Positions 33,086 to 43,485 are shown, counted from the stretch's first letter. The stretch is 64,000 bases of DNA from Paraburkholderia sp. BCC1884 (GCF_900996225.1 NZ_CAAJGL010000068.1:930001-994000), one strand, 5' to 3'. Numbers and translations are program-made. The notes: generated by a model not told the origin, from the sequence alone.

Positions 33086-34185
33086 GCAGCTTGTGATCGC
33101 TTGTGTTGCAGGAGCTGGGATTTAAGCTGGACCAGACTCGGTGTCACGATTGGAATGAAGGCCGCTTCCCTTGTGCGTCTTGCCGCACCACTTTGGCCTC
33201 TTAGGTAACCTCGGCCCCCGGTCGCCTGGACCTCAAGGCGAACTGCCGCATCCGTCGCATAGGCAAGCGCGATTCGCAATTCGAACAGGCTTGACGGGTC
33301 GGCAAGTGAACGTCCACTCACTACATCGCTCTTCAGCGTCGCCGAAAGGAGCTCCACCTTTTCCTTAAGGCTTTCTGCTTCAGCCTGCACCGCGGCGCGC
33401 GATGCAGGGCTTGTTGCGAAAACCTCTCCAAGAGCCCTGCGGGCAAGGCCAACAGACATCCCGCACTGCAACCCGAGAAACGCGGGGCGAACCCTGGACA
33501 AAAATGCGGGCGCATCGTCGGCAATGAGGAACTCATCTCCGACAGTGGCGCCGTTCAGTCGGAGCGCCGCTGTGTTGCTCGAGCGAAGCGCGATTAGATC
33601 GAGATCCTCGCTACGCTCTACACCAGGGATGTCAGACGAAATCGCGATGATTGATGGCTTACGGCCGTCGCCATTTTCAAATGCGGCTGCGGCCAGAAAG
33701 CCTTCTTTCCTGAGGTTCGTGATCCAAGGCAATCCACCGTTCAACTTCCAACCATCCTTATGTGGCTGCGCGGTCATCTGGAGCTTTTCGATCGCTGACA
33801 GGTATTTCATCGCGTTCGAAAGCCCGGTCGCGCCTGCCATCTCTCCACTCAGCAGCGACGGAAGCCAACGGTCTCGAAGGCCTGTGTTTGATGATTGGAC
33901 TACGTACTCGATGAACGTGCGTTGTCCCCAGAATACAAACGCGGCCGTCAACGAATATTCGGCAACATCCGCGACAGCTTCAATGGCTTCGGCGATCGAC
34001 GCGCCTGTCCCTCCCGCATGAGAAGACACACCGATGCGAAACACGCCGGATCGACCCAATTCGGGCAGGACGTGGGGCGCGAGCGTCTGGCCCGCGTCGA
34101 GCTCATCGGCATTCCTTTCCAACCAATTTGCAAGCTCCGGCGAACGGAGCTCGGACGTCAGCCTCGCAATATGGGAACCGGTCAT
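33082..34185 (-). CDS. Acyl-CoA-dehydrogenase-like flavoprotein
   Basis: A 367-residue member of the acyl-CoA dehydrogenase superfamily. The N-terminal helical domain (ELRSPELANWLERNADEL) is followed by the beta domain with MAGATGLSNAMKYL and the C-terminal four-helix part ending QATGGRGYLRGQSGAARR. It lacks a clear catalytic Glu in the usual position as far as I can see. That and its neighbours (ABC importer of sulfonate type, AhpD-like protein) fit the SfnB/DszC-like branch, which oxidises small sulfur or nitrogen compounds with FMNH2 or FAD. It overlaps both neighbours by 4 bp. Substrate unknown. Confidence 0.8.
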   Translation of the reverse strand: MTGSHIARLTSELRSPELANWLERNADELDAGQTLAPHVLPELGRSGVFRIGVSSHAGGTGASIAEAIEAVADVAEYSLTAAFVFWGQRTFIEYVVQSSNTGLRDRWLPSLLSGEMAGATGLSNAMKYLSAIEKLQMTAQPHKDGWKLNGGLPWITNLRKEGFLAAAAFENGDGRKPSIIAISSDIPGVERSEDLDLIALRSSNTAALRLNGATVGDEFLIADDAPAFLSRVRPAFLGLQCGMSVGLARRALGEVFATSPASRAAVQAEAESLKEKVELLSATLKSDVVSGRSLADPSSLFELRIALAYATDAAVRLEVQATGGRGYLRGQSGAARRTREAAFIPIVTPSLVQLKSQLLQHKRSQAA

Positions 34186-34748
34186 ACAGTGCTCAGTTTG
34201 GGCTGCCAGCGGTAAGTCGCCAACTGTTCGTTCAGATCATTTTGCGAAAGGTTGTTCGCAAAATTGCAGAGAGTGGCAAGGCTGACGCCAAGAACGACTT
34301 CTAGGGCGTTCGCGTCGGTAAATCCGGCACCGCGGAATGCTTCCAGTGCTTCGTCGGACACTGCTCCACGGCTCGCGATGACAGCTTTCGTGAACACTGC
34401 CACCGCGTCCAGTCTCGCGTCATCGATCTTTTCCTGACCTCGGATCCCGTCAACCAGCGACTGAGGTAACTGAGCCTTTTTCAAAGCGACAGCAGTATGC
34501 CCCGCAACGCAAAAGCCACAGCCGTGAATCGCAGCGGCGGTAATCTGAATTACCTCCCGCTCAGCTAATGTCAGCCCGCTGCGCCCATTAATCTCAGCTA
34601 CGGTCAGATAGGCTTCGAGCGTTGTGGGGGAGTTTGCAAGCGATGCGATCAAATTTGGGAGAAAACCATTATTAGCTTGAGCTTTTTCGATGTATTTCCG
34701 GCTTGCTTCGGGAGCGGTCTCGGTAGTGTGTAGGGTCAGGCGGCTCAT
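34182..34748 (-). CDS. Carboxymuconolactone decarboxylase / AhpD-like protein
   Basis: A 188-residue protein of the CMD/AhpD family. The active site is Cys77-Gly-Phe-Cys80 with His84 (HGCGFCVAGHTAVALK), preceded by Glu64 in LAEREVIQ. Such CxxC proteins act as peroxidases or reduce a partner. It is the first gene of the operon leading to the flavoprotein and ABC transporter, and overlaps the next start by 4 bp, so it probably protects against peroxide made by the flavoprotein. The start is ATG 34748. Confidence 0.87.
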   Translation of the reverse strand: MSRLTLHTTETAPEASRKYIEKAQANNGFLPNLIASLANSPTTLEAYLTVAEINGRSGLTLAEREVIQITAAAIHGCGFCVAGHTAVALKKAQLPQSLVDGIRGQEKIDDARLDAVAVFTKAVIASRGAVSDEALEAFRGAGFTDANALEVVLGVSLATLCNFANNLSQNDLNEQLATYRWQPKLSTV

Positions 34749-34867
34749 AGTCAGTCCCGGATAGAAAACCGCATTCTCGAGACTCAGTGCCGATCAGACA
34801 AGACGAAACTGTCTGGGCTTTTGTCGCGATTGTCTCGGAATATCGCACCAAACACCCAGGCGCCGCA

Positions 34868-35872
34868 TCAGTGCACTAAATCGGTCGCAAGGGGTGGGGC
34901 TGATGCAACCGCCTGAGATTTTTCGCGTCGATAGGCCCCCGGTAAAACTCCTGTCTCCCGCTTGAACGCCTGCGAAAATGCAGACTCAGAGTGGTAACCC
35001 ACACGGTGGGCCACCTGGGAAGAATTGTTGCCTTCCCGAAGCATGGCAGCGGCGACTTTCATCCGAACGGTCGTGACAAATTGGGCTGGTGGCAAATTGC
35101 TTACCTCGACAAACCGCTTGCAAAACCGTGCGCGCGACATGTGTGCGAAGTTGGCCATGCTTGCGGTGGTCCAGTTTTCCTCTGGCCGGTCAATGATCGC
35201 GGACACAAGCGATGCAAACTCCGCCTGCCTCATGAGAGACCACAAGCCCGGTGTGAGTTCATCTTTTAGCGCCATGGCACGCAAGGCGTAAAAGAAAAGC
35301 AGATCGGTCAGGCGCGCCATCATCGCCGTCGGGGTGTCTCCCGAGCGTAGAGCTTCGACACGAATCAGTTCGAATACCGTACGAGCTCCCGCCAGCTCAG
35401 GAACATCGTGCTTTGCGACTATATAGTCTGGTAGCGCTGCGAGTATCGAATCACTGATATCAGATTCAAAGTCGAAGAAGCCACAGGCGAGCCCAACGCT
35501 GGCGGCAGCCGGATTTTTCCCGTCTTTGAGGTGGCCCGGAACCTCATCCGGCGTCAACGGGACCATCGTTCCCAGCCGAATGACAGCTTCCAGTGAGTCG
35601 GGCGCGAGTTCATTGGGCGAAAGGCAATGCGGCATGTCTTTCAGCAAGAACACTGAGTCACCCTTTGCTAATCGAATGCTTTCGGCACTGTGCCCATGGC
35701 GAGCTGGTACGTGGAGCCAGCAGTATCCGTGCAGGATCACATGAAAACTGGCCCGGCCCAGTCCCGACGTCGACGCCCGCCAGATGCCGCAATACTGTCC
35801 GACGTGGAACAACGCACTTTTCAATTCCAGCTCTGAGAGCAGCCAATCGGCGATTTGGTCAGTGTTCGACAT
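34868..35872 (-). CDS. AraC family transcriptional regulator (cupin_6 type)
   Basis: A 334-residue regulator from ATG 35872 (MSNTDQIADWLLSELEL), preferred to 35911. The N-terminal cupin-like sensor domain (about 10-190) holds FHVGQYCGIWRAS and RASFHVILHGYCWL, the form called cupin_6. The C-terminal domain has two helix-turn-helix motifs (NWTTASMANFAHMSRARFCKRF; SQVAHRVGYHSESAFSQAFKR). It lies 119 bp upstream of the AhpD-ABC operon on the same strand and is its likely activator. Confidence 0.9.
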   Translation of the reverse strand: MSNTDQIADWLLSELELKSALFHVGQYCGIWRASTSGLGRASFHVILHGYCWLHVPARHGHSAESIRLAKGDSVFLLKDMPHCLSPNELAPDSLEAVIRLGTMVPLTPDEVPGHLKDGKNPAAASVGLACGFFDFESDISDSILAALPDYIVAKHDVPELAGARTVFELIRVEALRSGDTPTAMMARLTDLLFFYALRAMALKDELTPGLWSLMRQAEFASLVSAIIDRPEENWTTASMANFAHMSRARFCKRFVEVSNLPPAQFVTTVRMKVAAAMLREGNNSSQVAHRVGYHSESAFSQAFKRETGVLPGAYRREKSQAVASAPPLATDLVH

Positions 35873-36220
35873 GGTGGGTGCGCGTAGACGGACTAAGCAC
35901 GCAAGGACCATCTATGGCGATATCAGATCTCTTTGCGCGTAGTTTCTTACCATATTCAGCTTACTGCACAAACGCAACGATTGAATTCTTAGATTGATAT
36001 ATCCAAATCGCGAGTGACGAGCCTATCATTTCTGTAAGGAAATTTCTGACTCCTTCCAAGCCAATCCATCCGGTTAGCTATCCGGTGTTGTTCTGCCGCG
36101 ATTTCGATTCCGCTCGCAACAGACACGTTCGAGATAGACGCGAGCTTGAAATGATGGCGAGCTAAGCATACTCAGTACACAGCTGACGTGGTGGGGTGAA
36201 CGCGTTACGTGCACTCCATG
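35873..36220. other. Gap of about 350 bp, no gene
   Basis: AT-rich in the stretch 35940-36045, so it probably holds the promoter of the AraC gene. No other structure was noticed. Confidence 0.5.
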
Positions 36221-37873
36221 CTATTCGGCGTTGCTCTGCAGATATTTGTGAACAAACGCAATTGCCATGCTGCCCTCACCAACCGCCGAAGCGACGCGCT
36301 TAACCGGGCTCAATCTAACGTCCCCACAGGCAAATACACCAGGAACGCTCGATTCGAGGAGGTAGGGGTCTCGGCTATGCGACCAGAGCCCTGCCTTAAC
36401 GACGTCGTCACCGGTAAGAACATATCCACGTGTATCCCGAGCGATTTCCTGCGGCAACCATTCGGTTTGCGCATCGGCGCCGATAAAAATGAATAAGGCT
36501 CCACAGGTGTGCCGGCGCACTTCCCCCTGTGACCTGTCGCGTATGTCGATTGCTGTCAGATATGTTTCACCGTGTGCACAGACCACTTCCGATCGGAGTT
36601 GCACCAGCACGTTTGCCTTTTCTTCGAGCTGCTCAATAAGATAACTCGACATACTCCTCTCGAGTGAGTCACCTCGCACGACCAGAGTCACGGTGCGTGC
36701 ATGATTTGCAAAATACAAAGCAGCCTGTCCGGCCGAGTTACCGCCCCCGACAAGATAGACGTCAAGCCCATGGGTGGCGTTCGCTTCGCTTCGTGACGCG
36801 CCGTAGTACAGGCCTTTGCCGACGAATTGGTCAAAGCCCTCGATCGCGAGGCGCCGCCACGTGACACCGGTCGCAAGAATAATGGTTCTCGCTTTGACGA
36901 CGTCTCCTCCATCGAGGCGAACGCAGCGCGCGTCGACATCAATGTGCGCGACTGACCGCGTCGTCAGAATCTCGGCTCCGAGTCGGGTTGCCTGTTGCAA
37001 TGCCCGGCTCGAGAGTTCGTTGCCTGAAACTCCGTTGGGAAAGCCGAGGTAGTTTTCGATGCGTGAAGAGGTTCCCGCCTGGCCGCCTGGCGCCTCGCGT
37101 TCTAGCACGAGAGTGCACAAACCTTCTGATGCACCGTAAACTGCCGCAGCGAGCCCGGCGGGGCCGCCACCGATGATCAACGTGTCGTACTCGGCGCGGC
37201 GCGGTCGCGTCGGCAGACCCAGTGATTCGGCAACTTCGCTTATTCCAGGCTGGATAAGCACGGTCCCATCGGCCAACAGCAGCGCCGGACAATCTTCCTC
37301 TGAGGGACATGTTCCGGGCCAGATTCCCGATAGGTCGGGCGCATCGGGCGTCGTCCAGTCGTAACTTATCTGATTGCGCTCCATGAACTGGCGTAGCGCT
37401 ACGCACGTCGTGTCCCAGCGACCGCCCACGATTATCGCGCGAGGCTTGCGCGGCTCGGCGACGACACCCTGTAGACCGCCGATGCTCTCTCGAGCGAGCA
37501 TCCCAATCTTGAACGCGATCTCTGGCGACGCAGCTATAAGCGCATAGTAGCGCTGCGTGTCCACGCGGATTACGCGCGTAGGTTCGGCAGCTCGATACGC
37601 AATGAGGAACGGCGAGCTCAGCGCGAGCGGCACTTCACCAAAAGTGGTTCCTGGTAGACGCCAGCCCAGCGTGCGGTCAATGCCGTCGAATTTCTTGACC
37701 ACTTCCACCTTGCCGGCAAGCACAGCGTACAGCGCTCGCTCCCCACCCTCATGGACTGCGAATTCACCCGCGGAAAGCTGAAGGTCTGCTGATGTCGTCG
37801 CGAGACGCTCCGCTTCGCTGTCTGGAAGCGCCGAGAAAAGAGGAATCGTGCGGATGTCGTCAATTGTCAACAT
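36221..37873 (-). CDS. Cyclic-nucleotide-domain / thioredoxin-reductase-like fusion
   Basis: A 550-residue fusion from ATG 37873 (TTG 37936 is an alternative). Residues about 10-125 are a cyclic-nucleotide-binding fold (GEFAVHEGGERALYAVLAG, LPGTTFGEVPLALSS, RAAEPTRVIRV). A thioredoxin-like segment (about 145-210) follows. The remainder is a two-dinucleotide-domain oxidoreductase: FAD motif LIIGGGPAGLAAAVYG, NADPH motif VYLVGGGNSAGQAALYF and end motif VFACGDVR. Where thioredoxin reductases have the redox pair Cys-x-x-Cys this protein has YYGASRSEA, so it cannot reduce thioredoxin by the normal route. Related fusions are common in soil bacteria. The partner is unknown. Confidence 0.88.
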   Translation of the reverse strand: MLTIDDIRTIPLFSALPDSEAERLATTSADLQLSAGEFAVHEGGERALYAVLAGKVEVVKKFDGIDRTLGWRLPGTTFGEVPLALSSPFLIAYRAAEPTRVIRVDTQRYYALIAASPEIAFKIGMLARESIGGLQGVVAEPRKPRAIIVGGRWDTTCVALRQFMERNQISYDWTTPDAPDLSGIWPGTCPSEEDCPALLLADGTVLIQPGISEVAESLGLPTRPRRAEYDTLIIGGGPAGLAAAVYGASEGLCTLVLEREAPGGQAGTSSRIENYLGFPNGVSGNELSSRALQQATRLGAEILTTRSVAHIDVDARCVRLDGGDVVKARTIILATGVTWRRLAIEGFDQFVGKGLYYGASRSEANATHGLDVYLVGGGNSAGQAALYFANHARTVTLVVRGDSLERSMSSYLIEQLEEKANVLVQLRSEVVCAHGETYLTAIDIRDRSQGEVRRHTCGALFIFIGADAQTEWLPQEIARDTRGYVLTGDDVVKAGLWSHSRDPYLLESSVPGVFACGDVRLSPVKRVASAVGEGSMAIAFVHKYLQSNAE

Positions 37874-38202
37874 TTCTTTGTCCAAGCGTGTGAGTCGGGC
37901 GGAATCTGGCCAAAGCCGGTTCAGATCGGCAGTCAATCAAAATAAATGCCCCAATGCGCGGCCCAGCTACCCGGCCTAAAAATGCAAGCTCATCGCCGTC
38001 AATCTCTGCGCGCGCGTGTCACAAACGTGCAGCAGACAATCCAGGTGCAAGTCTGGTACGTGTCGTCCCGGTGCAAGTGCTCGCGAAGCTACAACCGCCC
38101 CTCGCTGTGCAAATGAGTGGCTCGCAACTCCGGAACTGCGGCCGTGCAGCGACGCATTTAACGACGCGGTTGGCTGTTTGTTAAGCAGAGGCGATTTTGT
38201 GA
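37874..38202. other. Gap of about 330 bp, no gene
   Basis: Upstream of the fusion gene and downstream of the chemoreceptor unit. No gene or clear terminator is seen. Confidence 0.45.
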
Positions 38203-38529
38203 TCATTTCGCTGGTGATCGACCTTGAGTTGCAGAGGTGATCCCTTGGCGTTTATTTTCCAGTGTGGCCAGAACAGAATTAGTAAGGTCAAGCAGCGTCG
38301 AATGATATTCGGCGGGCAACGAAACATCATCCATCATCGACATGACATCTTCGATGCGTCGTCGGAATGATTGGGTCACTTCGATGCGCTGCAATGGCGC
38401 AAGGTACGGAATGGCGGCATCAAAAAAACTTCCCAGAACCATTGCACGTGCGCTGAAAACGCTCATTGCTTTCGTGCTTTCAGTCAGAATTTCGCTCACC
38501 CCGGTAAGCAAATCGGTTGAATTGTTCAC
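38203..38529 (-). CDS. Unknown 108-residue protein coupled to a chemoreceptor
   Basis: A helical, soluble protein of 108 residues starting at GTG 38529 ([20 protein letters not shown]), whose start overlaps the chemoreceptor stop by 4 bp (GTGA). The tight coupling argues that both are made together. No family is recognised. It may bind the receptor signalling domain or a downstream partner. Confidence 0.65.
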   Translation of the reverse strand: MNNSTDLLTGVSEILTESTKAMSVFSARAMVLGSFFDAAIPYLAPLQRIEVTQSFRRRIEDVMSMMDDVSLPAEYHSTLLDLTNSVLATLENKRQGITSATQGRSPAK

Positions 38530-40259
38530 CTTCCTCTCCTCCAGAACGTTTGCCAGTCAGTTGCGTTGGTTTCAATTGGACCGCACACCTTCGAAGTTTT
38601 TGCGACGACCAGCGTCGGCCGGGATTTTATTGGCCTTCCACGCGGTGGATGGTTGTCTGGTCCCGATGCGAGTGTCGCCTCGTGGGAACTCTTCGTATTC
38701 CACGCGGACGACTTCGGATCCGTGATCTGGAAAACAGCGACGGCGTCGCGCAGCGCCTGTGCTTGCTGTGCCATCGAATGTGCGGCAGCCGAAGACTCCT
38801 CGACTAAAGCGGCATTCTGTTGGGTTACCTGATCCATCTGGGCTACGGCTTGGTTTACCTGTTCAATTCCCGTGCGCTGCTCTTCCGAAGCCGCCGAAAT
38901 CTCACCCACAATGCCTGTGACATGATTAACTGAGCGAATAATTTCACTAATCGTGCCCCCGGCTTCTTCTACGAGTTTCGAGCCCGTGTCTACCCGGCCA
39001 ACAGATTCACCGATTAAGTGCTTGATTTCCCTTGCTGCCGTAGCGCTGCGCTGCGCTAGAGTGCGAACTTCGCCCGCCACAACTGCAAACCCGCGACCCT
39101 GCTCCCCAGCACGAGCTGCCTCGACCGCCGCGTTAAGCGCCAGGATGTTCGTTTGGAACGCGATTCCCTCAATGACGGTGATGATTTCGGCCATTTTGGA
39201 CGAGCTTTCAGAAATCCCACGCATTGTCTCGACCACGCGTCCGACCACACCGCCGCCACGCTTAGCAACCTCCGAGGCGGTGTTCGCCAAGTGGGTGGCT
39301 TGTCGCGCATTGTCCGCGTTTTGACGGACGGTGGCGGTGAGTTCTACCATGCTCGATGCTGTTTCCTCAAGTGAAGCCGCCTGTTCCTCAGTGCGTTGGG
39401 AAAGGTCCGTATTGCCAGCCGCAATCTCTTGAGAAGCTACGCCGACCGAGTTGGCCGATTGTCGAACCTCGATGACGACCTCCGCTATGCGTACTAGTAA
39501 CGCATTGAAGGCGGCGGCGGTCTCGCCAATTTCGTCCATGCGGTCAACCTTGGCCAGTCGGGTCAGGTCTAAGGATTCGCTCACTAGCTGCAATGTCCGT
39601 TGCATTCTGTTCAAGCCTGCGCTGATCAAGTGATAAAGATGCACACCCTTAACGGCGGTCACCGCAACGGCTGCTCCCATGCAGACGACCAGTAGCCAGA
39701 ATGCCCGGTTATAATCAATCCGATTTGCATCGCGCAAATCCTGGCTGAGTTTCTCGTTATAGGCGATGTGACGGTCGAAGGCTGAAAGCAGGTTGGCACT
39801 TGCTACATACAATGCACCGCCCTCAACATGCATAGCCTCGGCGCCCCCCGAGTCACCTGCTCGAGACTTTTCCAGAAAGCTTTCCCTGAGAGCTCGATAC
39901 TTGGCGAGGTTCGTCTTGTCGACTTCCAGAAATTTTCGGTCGACGTCGTCCGAAACGTCGTCATGTTCGTATGCGGCGATGTGTTGATCGACGTTTCGGT
40001 CCAAAGCGGAGATCGCACGCTCATCTGCTTCCTTTTCGGGACCGCTCGCACTGAGAAGGTGTCGATAATTGAGCTTTCCAAAGCCTGTGATGTCGACTTT
40101 CGCATCGTCAAGCTCCTTAATGCTAGGAATAATGTTGGCTTGGACGTATTCAAAACGCTGCTGGGCCTGGTTAAGTCGCCAGAGGCCGACACCTCCCACC
40201 GCAATCATGGCCAGCAGCGCGATAGACAGTGTGATGACAAGACGTCTGGAGAGAGTCAT
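38526..40259 (-). CDS. Methyl-accepting chemotaxis protein
   Basis: A 577-residue chemoreceptor from ATG 40259 with AAGGA upstream. Membrane helix 1 lies at about residues 7-28. A four-helix-bundle sensor domain follows in the periplasm (about 29-185), then helix 2 (about 188-210), HAMP (about 211-265) and the signalling domain. The signalling tip is [29 protein letters not shown], and methylation-type Glu/Gln helices flank it. The C-terminal 80 residues are basic and disordered-looking with no pentapeptide tether. It would report a ligand to CheA/CheW. The ligand is unknown, and its neighbour is a coupled small protein. Confidence 0.93.
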   Translation of the reverse strand: MTLSRRLVITLSIALLAMIAVGGVGLWRLNQAQQRFEYVQANIIPSIKELDDAKVDITGFGKLNYRHLLSASGPEKEADERAISALDRNVDQHIAAYEHDDVSDDVDRKFLEVDKTNLAKYRALRESFLEKSRAGDSGGAEAMHVEGGALYVASANLLSAFDRHIAYNEKLSQDLRDANRIDYNRAFWLLVVCMGAAVAVTAVKGVHLYHLISAGLNRMQRTLQLVSESLDLTRLAKVDRMDEIGETAAAFNALLVRIAEVVIEVRQSANSVGVASQEIAAGNTDLSQRTEEQAASLEETASSMVELTATVRQNADNARQATHLANTASEVAKRGGGVVGRVVETMRGISESSSKMAEIITVIEGIAFQTNILALNAAVEAARAGEQGRGFAVVAGEVRTLAQRSATAAREIKHLIGESVGRVDTGSKLVEEAGGTISEIIRSVNHVTGIVGEISAASEEQRTGIEQVNQAVAQMDQVTQQNAALVEESSAAAHSMAQQAQALRDAVAVFQITDPKSSAWNTKSSHEATLASGPDNHPPRGRPIKSRPTLVVAKTSKVCGPIETNATDWQTFWRRGR

Positions 40260-41320
40260 TCGGATATCCTTCAAGGTTATTCAATTGTTGTCGGTTCAGG
40301 CCAAGCAGGTCTCGAGCGTCGGCGTCAACTCTGTGAATGACTGTTCGACTCTGAAGAAAAACTAAAGCATCAGGGCTGCATTTGTTGCACCTTGTGGTAG
40401 TGCATCTGCGCTGATCCTCGTCAGCGATCTCGGATCCTTCCGGCCAACGAGGCGGTCAACTCGGACTGTTGTCAAAACCAACTACCCTGAAGAATTGACG
40501 CTTTACACGTGGTCGGCGCGAGACTGGCATCAATTGTCTGGGCTGCTTGCAAGGGTGAACCGACAATCCGTATTAACAGCGACCTCCCGACATTGGAAAT
40601 GAAGCACGCGTTCCGTGACTACTCCAAATAGCACCGGTCGGATTGGGTTGGGCATGCACGCGGGCGTTTTGCTTCGAGATACAGATTTCTGGAAACCTAC
40701 TTGACCTAGATCCTCAAGTTAGATCCCGTTTCCATATGGCATCCCGCAGATCTCCGCTTACTACTGCTTTGCAGAAACGCTACGGCGAAAGTCGACCAAA
40801 AAAGGGTGCAATTCGATTCTCCGCTGACTGAGAGGGCTCCATTGACCGAGGATCATCCAAGTATTGGTGGCAAAACAGAAATAGGAGTTTTTCTGTTCCC
40901 AATGAGGCCGTTGCCCAGGTATTGATAAAGGCATGCCGCTGCCCATACACGCGTCAACGGAACACATAGTGAATCTTTCGGGCGTCCTTGATGAATTGCA
41001 TTCGCTGGAATCCGACGTATGCGGTTTGTTGCCCGTCGTTTCCGGCCTTGCGCGAGATGGTATTTGCGAAGAGTGCCGCATCAATATGGAATGCTCCCAC
41101 CGCGCTGACGAAAGTGGTTGTATCGGCCGGCGAAAAAGCAACTTATCTGACGAAAAGCCTCGAATCTGGTAGCGCTGCTGTGTCGTCTTTCGTGTGCGTA
41201 AGGGGCTTTGCAGGGCTAATGTCATTCGCACAATGTGCGCGGAACAACCTAGCCCCGCGAGCCGGTTAAATCTGCATGAATACATCCGAGCGGGCATGCC
41301 GTATCGGACGGTTTGCATAT
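40260..41320. other. Gap of about 1060 bp, possible decayed gene
   Basis: No intact gene. On the minus strand about 40800-41250 one frame gives sensible protein-like text (FVSAVGAFHIDAALFANTI then GQQTAYVGFQRMQFIKD) broken by stops, which may be a degraded outer-membrane or enzyme gene. I could not place it in a family. Confidence 0.4.
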
Positions 41321-41674
41321 TTAGTTTCCGATCTCGTGAACCGTAAGATTGTTCGTGAGATCCGTGACGCCGGCGGTCTTGCCTGCGGTTTGCGCGGCCA
41401 GCGAAATCTGACCATCGTCCGGCACCGTACCGACCAGCGTAACGTGGCCGCCCTTTGCGAGCACTGTAATATCCGCCATGTTGAGATTCTTCGTGTGCGC
41501 TAACGCCAAGCGAACTTTCTTTACGAGTTGATGATTCTGCGCCCGCATCTCTTTTTTGCTCAGCGGTGCAGCCGGGGCTGATGCCTGCGGCGCGTCCTGA
41601 GCGCTGGCCAAGTTCGCGAAAGTGAGGACGGTGGCAATTGTTCCGGCCGTCAGGGCGTGTTTGTATGGTTTCAT
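41321..41674 (-). CDS. BON domain protein, secreted
   Basis: A 117-residue protein from ATG 41674 with a signal peptide (MKPYKHALTAGTIATVLTFA, cleavage near ASAQ). The BON domain follows (about 50-115: LVKKVRLALAHTKNL, ITVLAKGGHVTLVGTVPD, GVTDLTNNLTV). BON proteins bind phospholipid or stabilise the envelope under osmotic stress. The longer frame to 41797 is rejected because the signal peptide begins at 41674. Confidence 0.88.
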   Translation of the reverse strand: MKPYKHALTAGTIATVLTFANLASAQDAPQASAPAAPLSKKEMRAQNHQLVKKVRLALAHTKNLNMADITVLAKGGHVTLVGTVPDDGQISLAAQTAGKTAGVTDLTNNLTVHEIGN

Positions 41675-42377
41675 AAAAATATTTTCCAGAAAGTTGATGG
41701 AGCAATAGCAATGTTTGCGGCGGCCAACCACAGCGGCATTCTGCGCACGCCGGCCACGAACGTGTTTCATAAAAGCCTTGGCTTTTCTCGTAATCACTAA
41801 TATTTTTGCCGATGTCCGTTTTCACGGGCCAGCGTGCAACCGTTGCGACGTGACGAGCGGGTGGCAGCCTGAAATATGAAGTTGAATTTCCGGGATATGT
41901 TTAGCGTCATCGTCTCGGCGGACCACCGCGCCGCGCGTCAACAGAGTGAGCTAGAATTGTCTATGTTCCGAGTCTGGTTTTTGCAATGCGTATTACGCCC
42001 AGTACGAGGACGGGCTGTCGATGCCACGCGCGGCCTGCAACGATAGTGAATTTATTCGAGTGACGGAGCAATGACGCCTTGCGGCCTGACCGTGGAACGA
42101 GGGATGGCCGTCGGGACGTGAACAGACCTCAGGCTTTGAATCAATGATTTGCAGTGGAAAGGTTTGCTTCACGGCATAGAGGGTGTGGCCGTGATGATTG
42201 CTTTGGTAGTTCGATTCGCAGTTGTTACACAGCGACTCAAAAAAGGGCTGCGGGTCTGTTTTTTCTAAACGAACGGGTGAGGAGACCGACTGAGCTTTGG
42301 GCTTACGTTCATCATGGGTCGACCGATGTACAGTCGCGGCAGTGTTCGACACACAACAGCCTAATTTCGGAAACAAG
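41675..42377. other. Gap of about 700 bp, no gene
   Basis: Promoter regions for the divergent BON and DUF1488 genes are expected here. No recognisable gene or repeat was seen. Confidence 0.4.
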
Positions 42378-42644
42378 ATGGACGGTATATTTGGTCACTC
42401 AGCGCCAATCGTAGGGCCAGGAACAGTATCATTCGTCATGGAAATCGCCGGTCAACAGATACGTTGCTCCATATCTATCGACGCACTAGAACTATATTTC
42501 TGGGCTGCGAAGGGTTCTGACGAGGCGCACTTGTTGCGGGCGTTCGATAATGGGAAGGCGCGTATCGCTGCCGTAGCGGAGCGAAAATGGCGACGATTGC
42601 GTAATGACGCGATAGCGCTAGGCGCAGCCGACTTTAAACTTTGA
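42378..42644 (+). CDS. DUF1488-like small protein
   Basis: An 88-residue protein from ATG 42378 (MDGIFGHSAPIVGPGTVSFV). The phrase FVMEIAGQQIRCSISIDALELYF and the C-terminal helix with FDNGKARIAAVAERKW follow the DUF1488 pattern common in Burkholderia. Function unknown. The upstream ATG at 42297 lacks family similarity. Confidence 0.7.
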   Translation: MDGIFGHSAPIVGPGTVSFVMEIAGQQIRCSISIDALELYFWAAKGSDEAHLLRAFDNGKARIAAVAERKWRRLRNDAIALGAADFKL

Positions 42645-43032
42645 GGAATTGCCGTCGTACGGCTCCGCTCGAGTTTTTAGTCTCACTACTGTCGCGGGCG
42701 AACATTACGCGCGGAATGAAGCACAATGCTATCGAATCGTCACATCGCTCTGACAAAGAAGGCTGGATTGCCGAAGTTGCCTGTGTACGGCTCCTAAATC
42801 AATATTAAATCTGAGAACCCTGCTCGAGAATCCCAGGCGTTCCATCTTGAATGATCTGGTCGACAAAACCATCCCCTGCGGGTATGTCACGCAGTAAGGC
42901 GGGGTTCGGCGGAAATGGAAAATGTGTTGCATCTGCCCGATGCAAGGAAGTTATTTTTCCCAAGCCGCCGTACAGGACGTAGATCGGCTCGAAAACTTTG
43001 GAGACAGCGGTGCATGTACTGTCTGGATGTGA
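42645..43032. other. Gap of about 390 bp, no gene
   Basis: Lies between two convergent genes (DUF1488-like and MarR). No clear terminator was recognised. Confidence 0.4.
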
Positions 43033-43485
43033 CTATTTTCGTAGCGAGCGTTTCTCTATGGGCGACGGGTCACTCAAAGCGTTCCGCAGTTCCCGCATGT
43101 TTGCCACGGCGGTGTGAACCAGATCCGCACCGGCTTTATCATGCAGGACTCTGCTGATCGTTAAGTATGCTCTATCGATGGCAGGTGCCAATTTTTCGCC
43201 CGCATCAGTGGGAAAGATTGACCATTCGCGAGCGTCTTCTTCTCGTTGCCGTCGGTCAATGAGCCCTTTTCTGTACAGGCTATCCACAACCCGTGATACC
43301 GTCGATGGTGTAACGCATAGCTCCTCGGCGAGTCGGGCGGGAACCTCGCCAGGTGTACTCAAAATCAGGTCAAGCGCAAGCGCCTGAGTGGGAGTCAAAC
43401 CAAGTGGTGCAAACGCGACTGTCTGCTCACGCTCAAGAAGGCGGGAGAGTGCGACAGAATTGAAGTAGATACATTCTTTCAACAT
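43033..43485 (-). CDS. MarR family transcriptional regulator
   Basis: A 150-residue winged-helix repressor-type protein. The dimerisation helices are at the two ends. The DNA-binding part (about 45-100) holds PARLAEELCVTPSTVSRVVD and the wing around KGLIDRRQREEDAREWSIF. MarR proteins usually sense phenolic compounds or oxidants and repress a neighbouring gene. No divergent partner is evident, so its target may be elsewhere or itself. Confidence 0.9.
   Translation of the reverse strand: MLKECIYFNSVALSRLLEREQTVAFAPLGLTPTQALALDLILSTPGEVPARLAEELCVTPSTVSRVVDSLYRKGLIDRRQREEDAREWSIFPTDAGEKLAPAIDRAYLTISRVLHDKAGADLVHTAVANMRELRNALSDPSPIEKRSLRK

Noticed and set aside
40761..41825. 354-codon open frame on the minus strand
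   Set aside because: It runs through the BON gene in another frame and shows no protein-like pattern; only part of a different frame looks coding.
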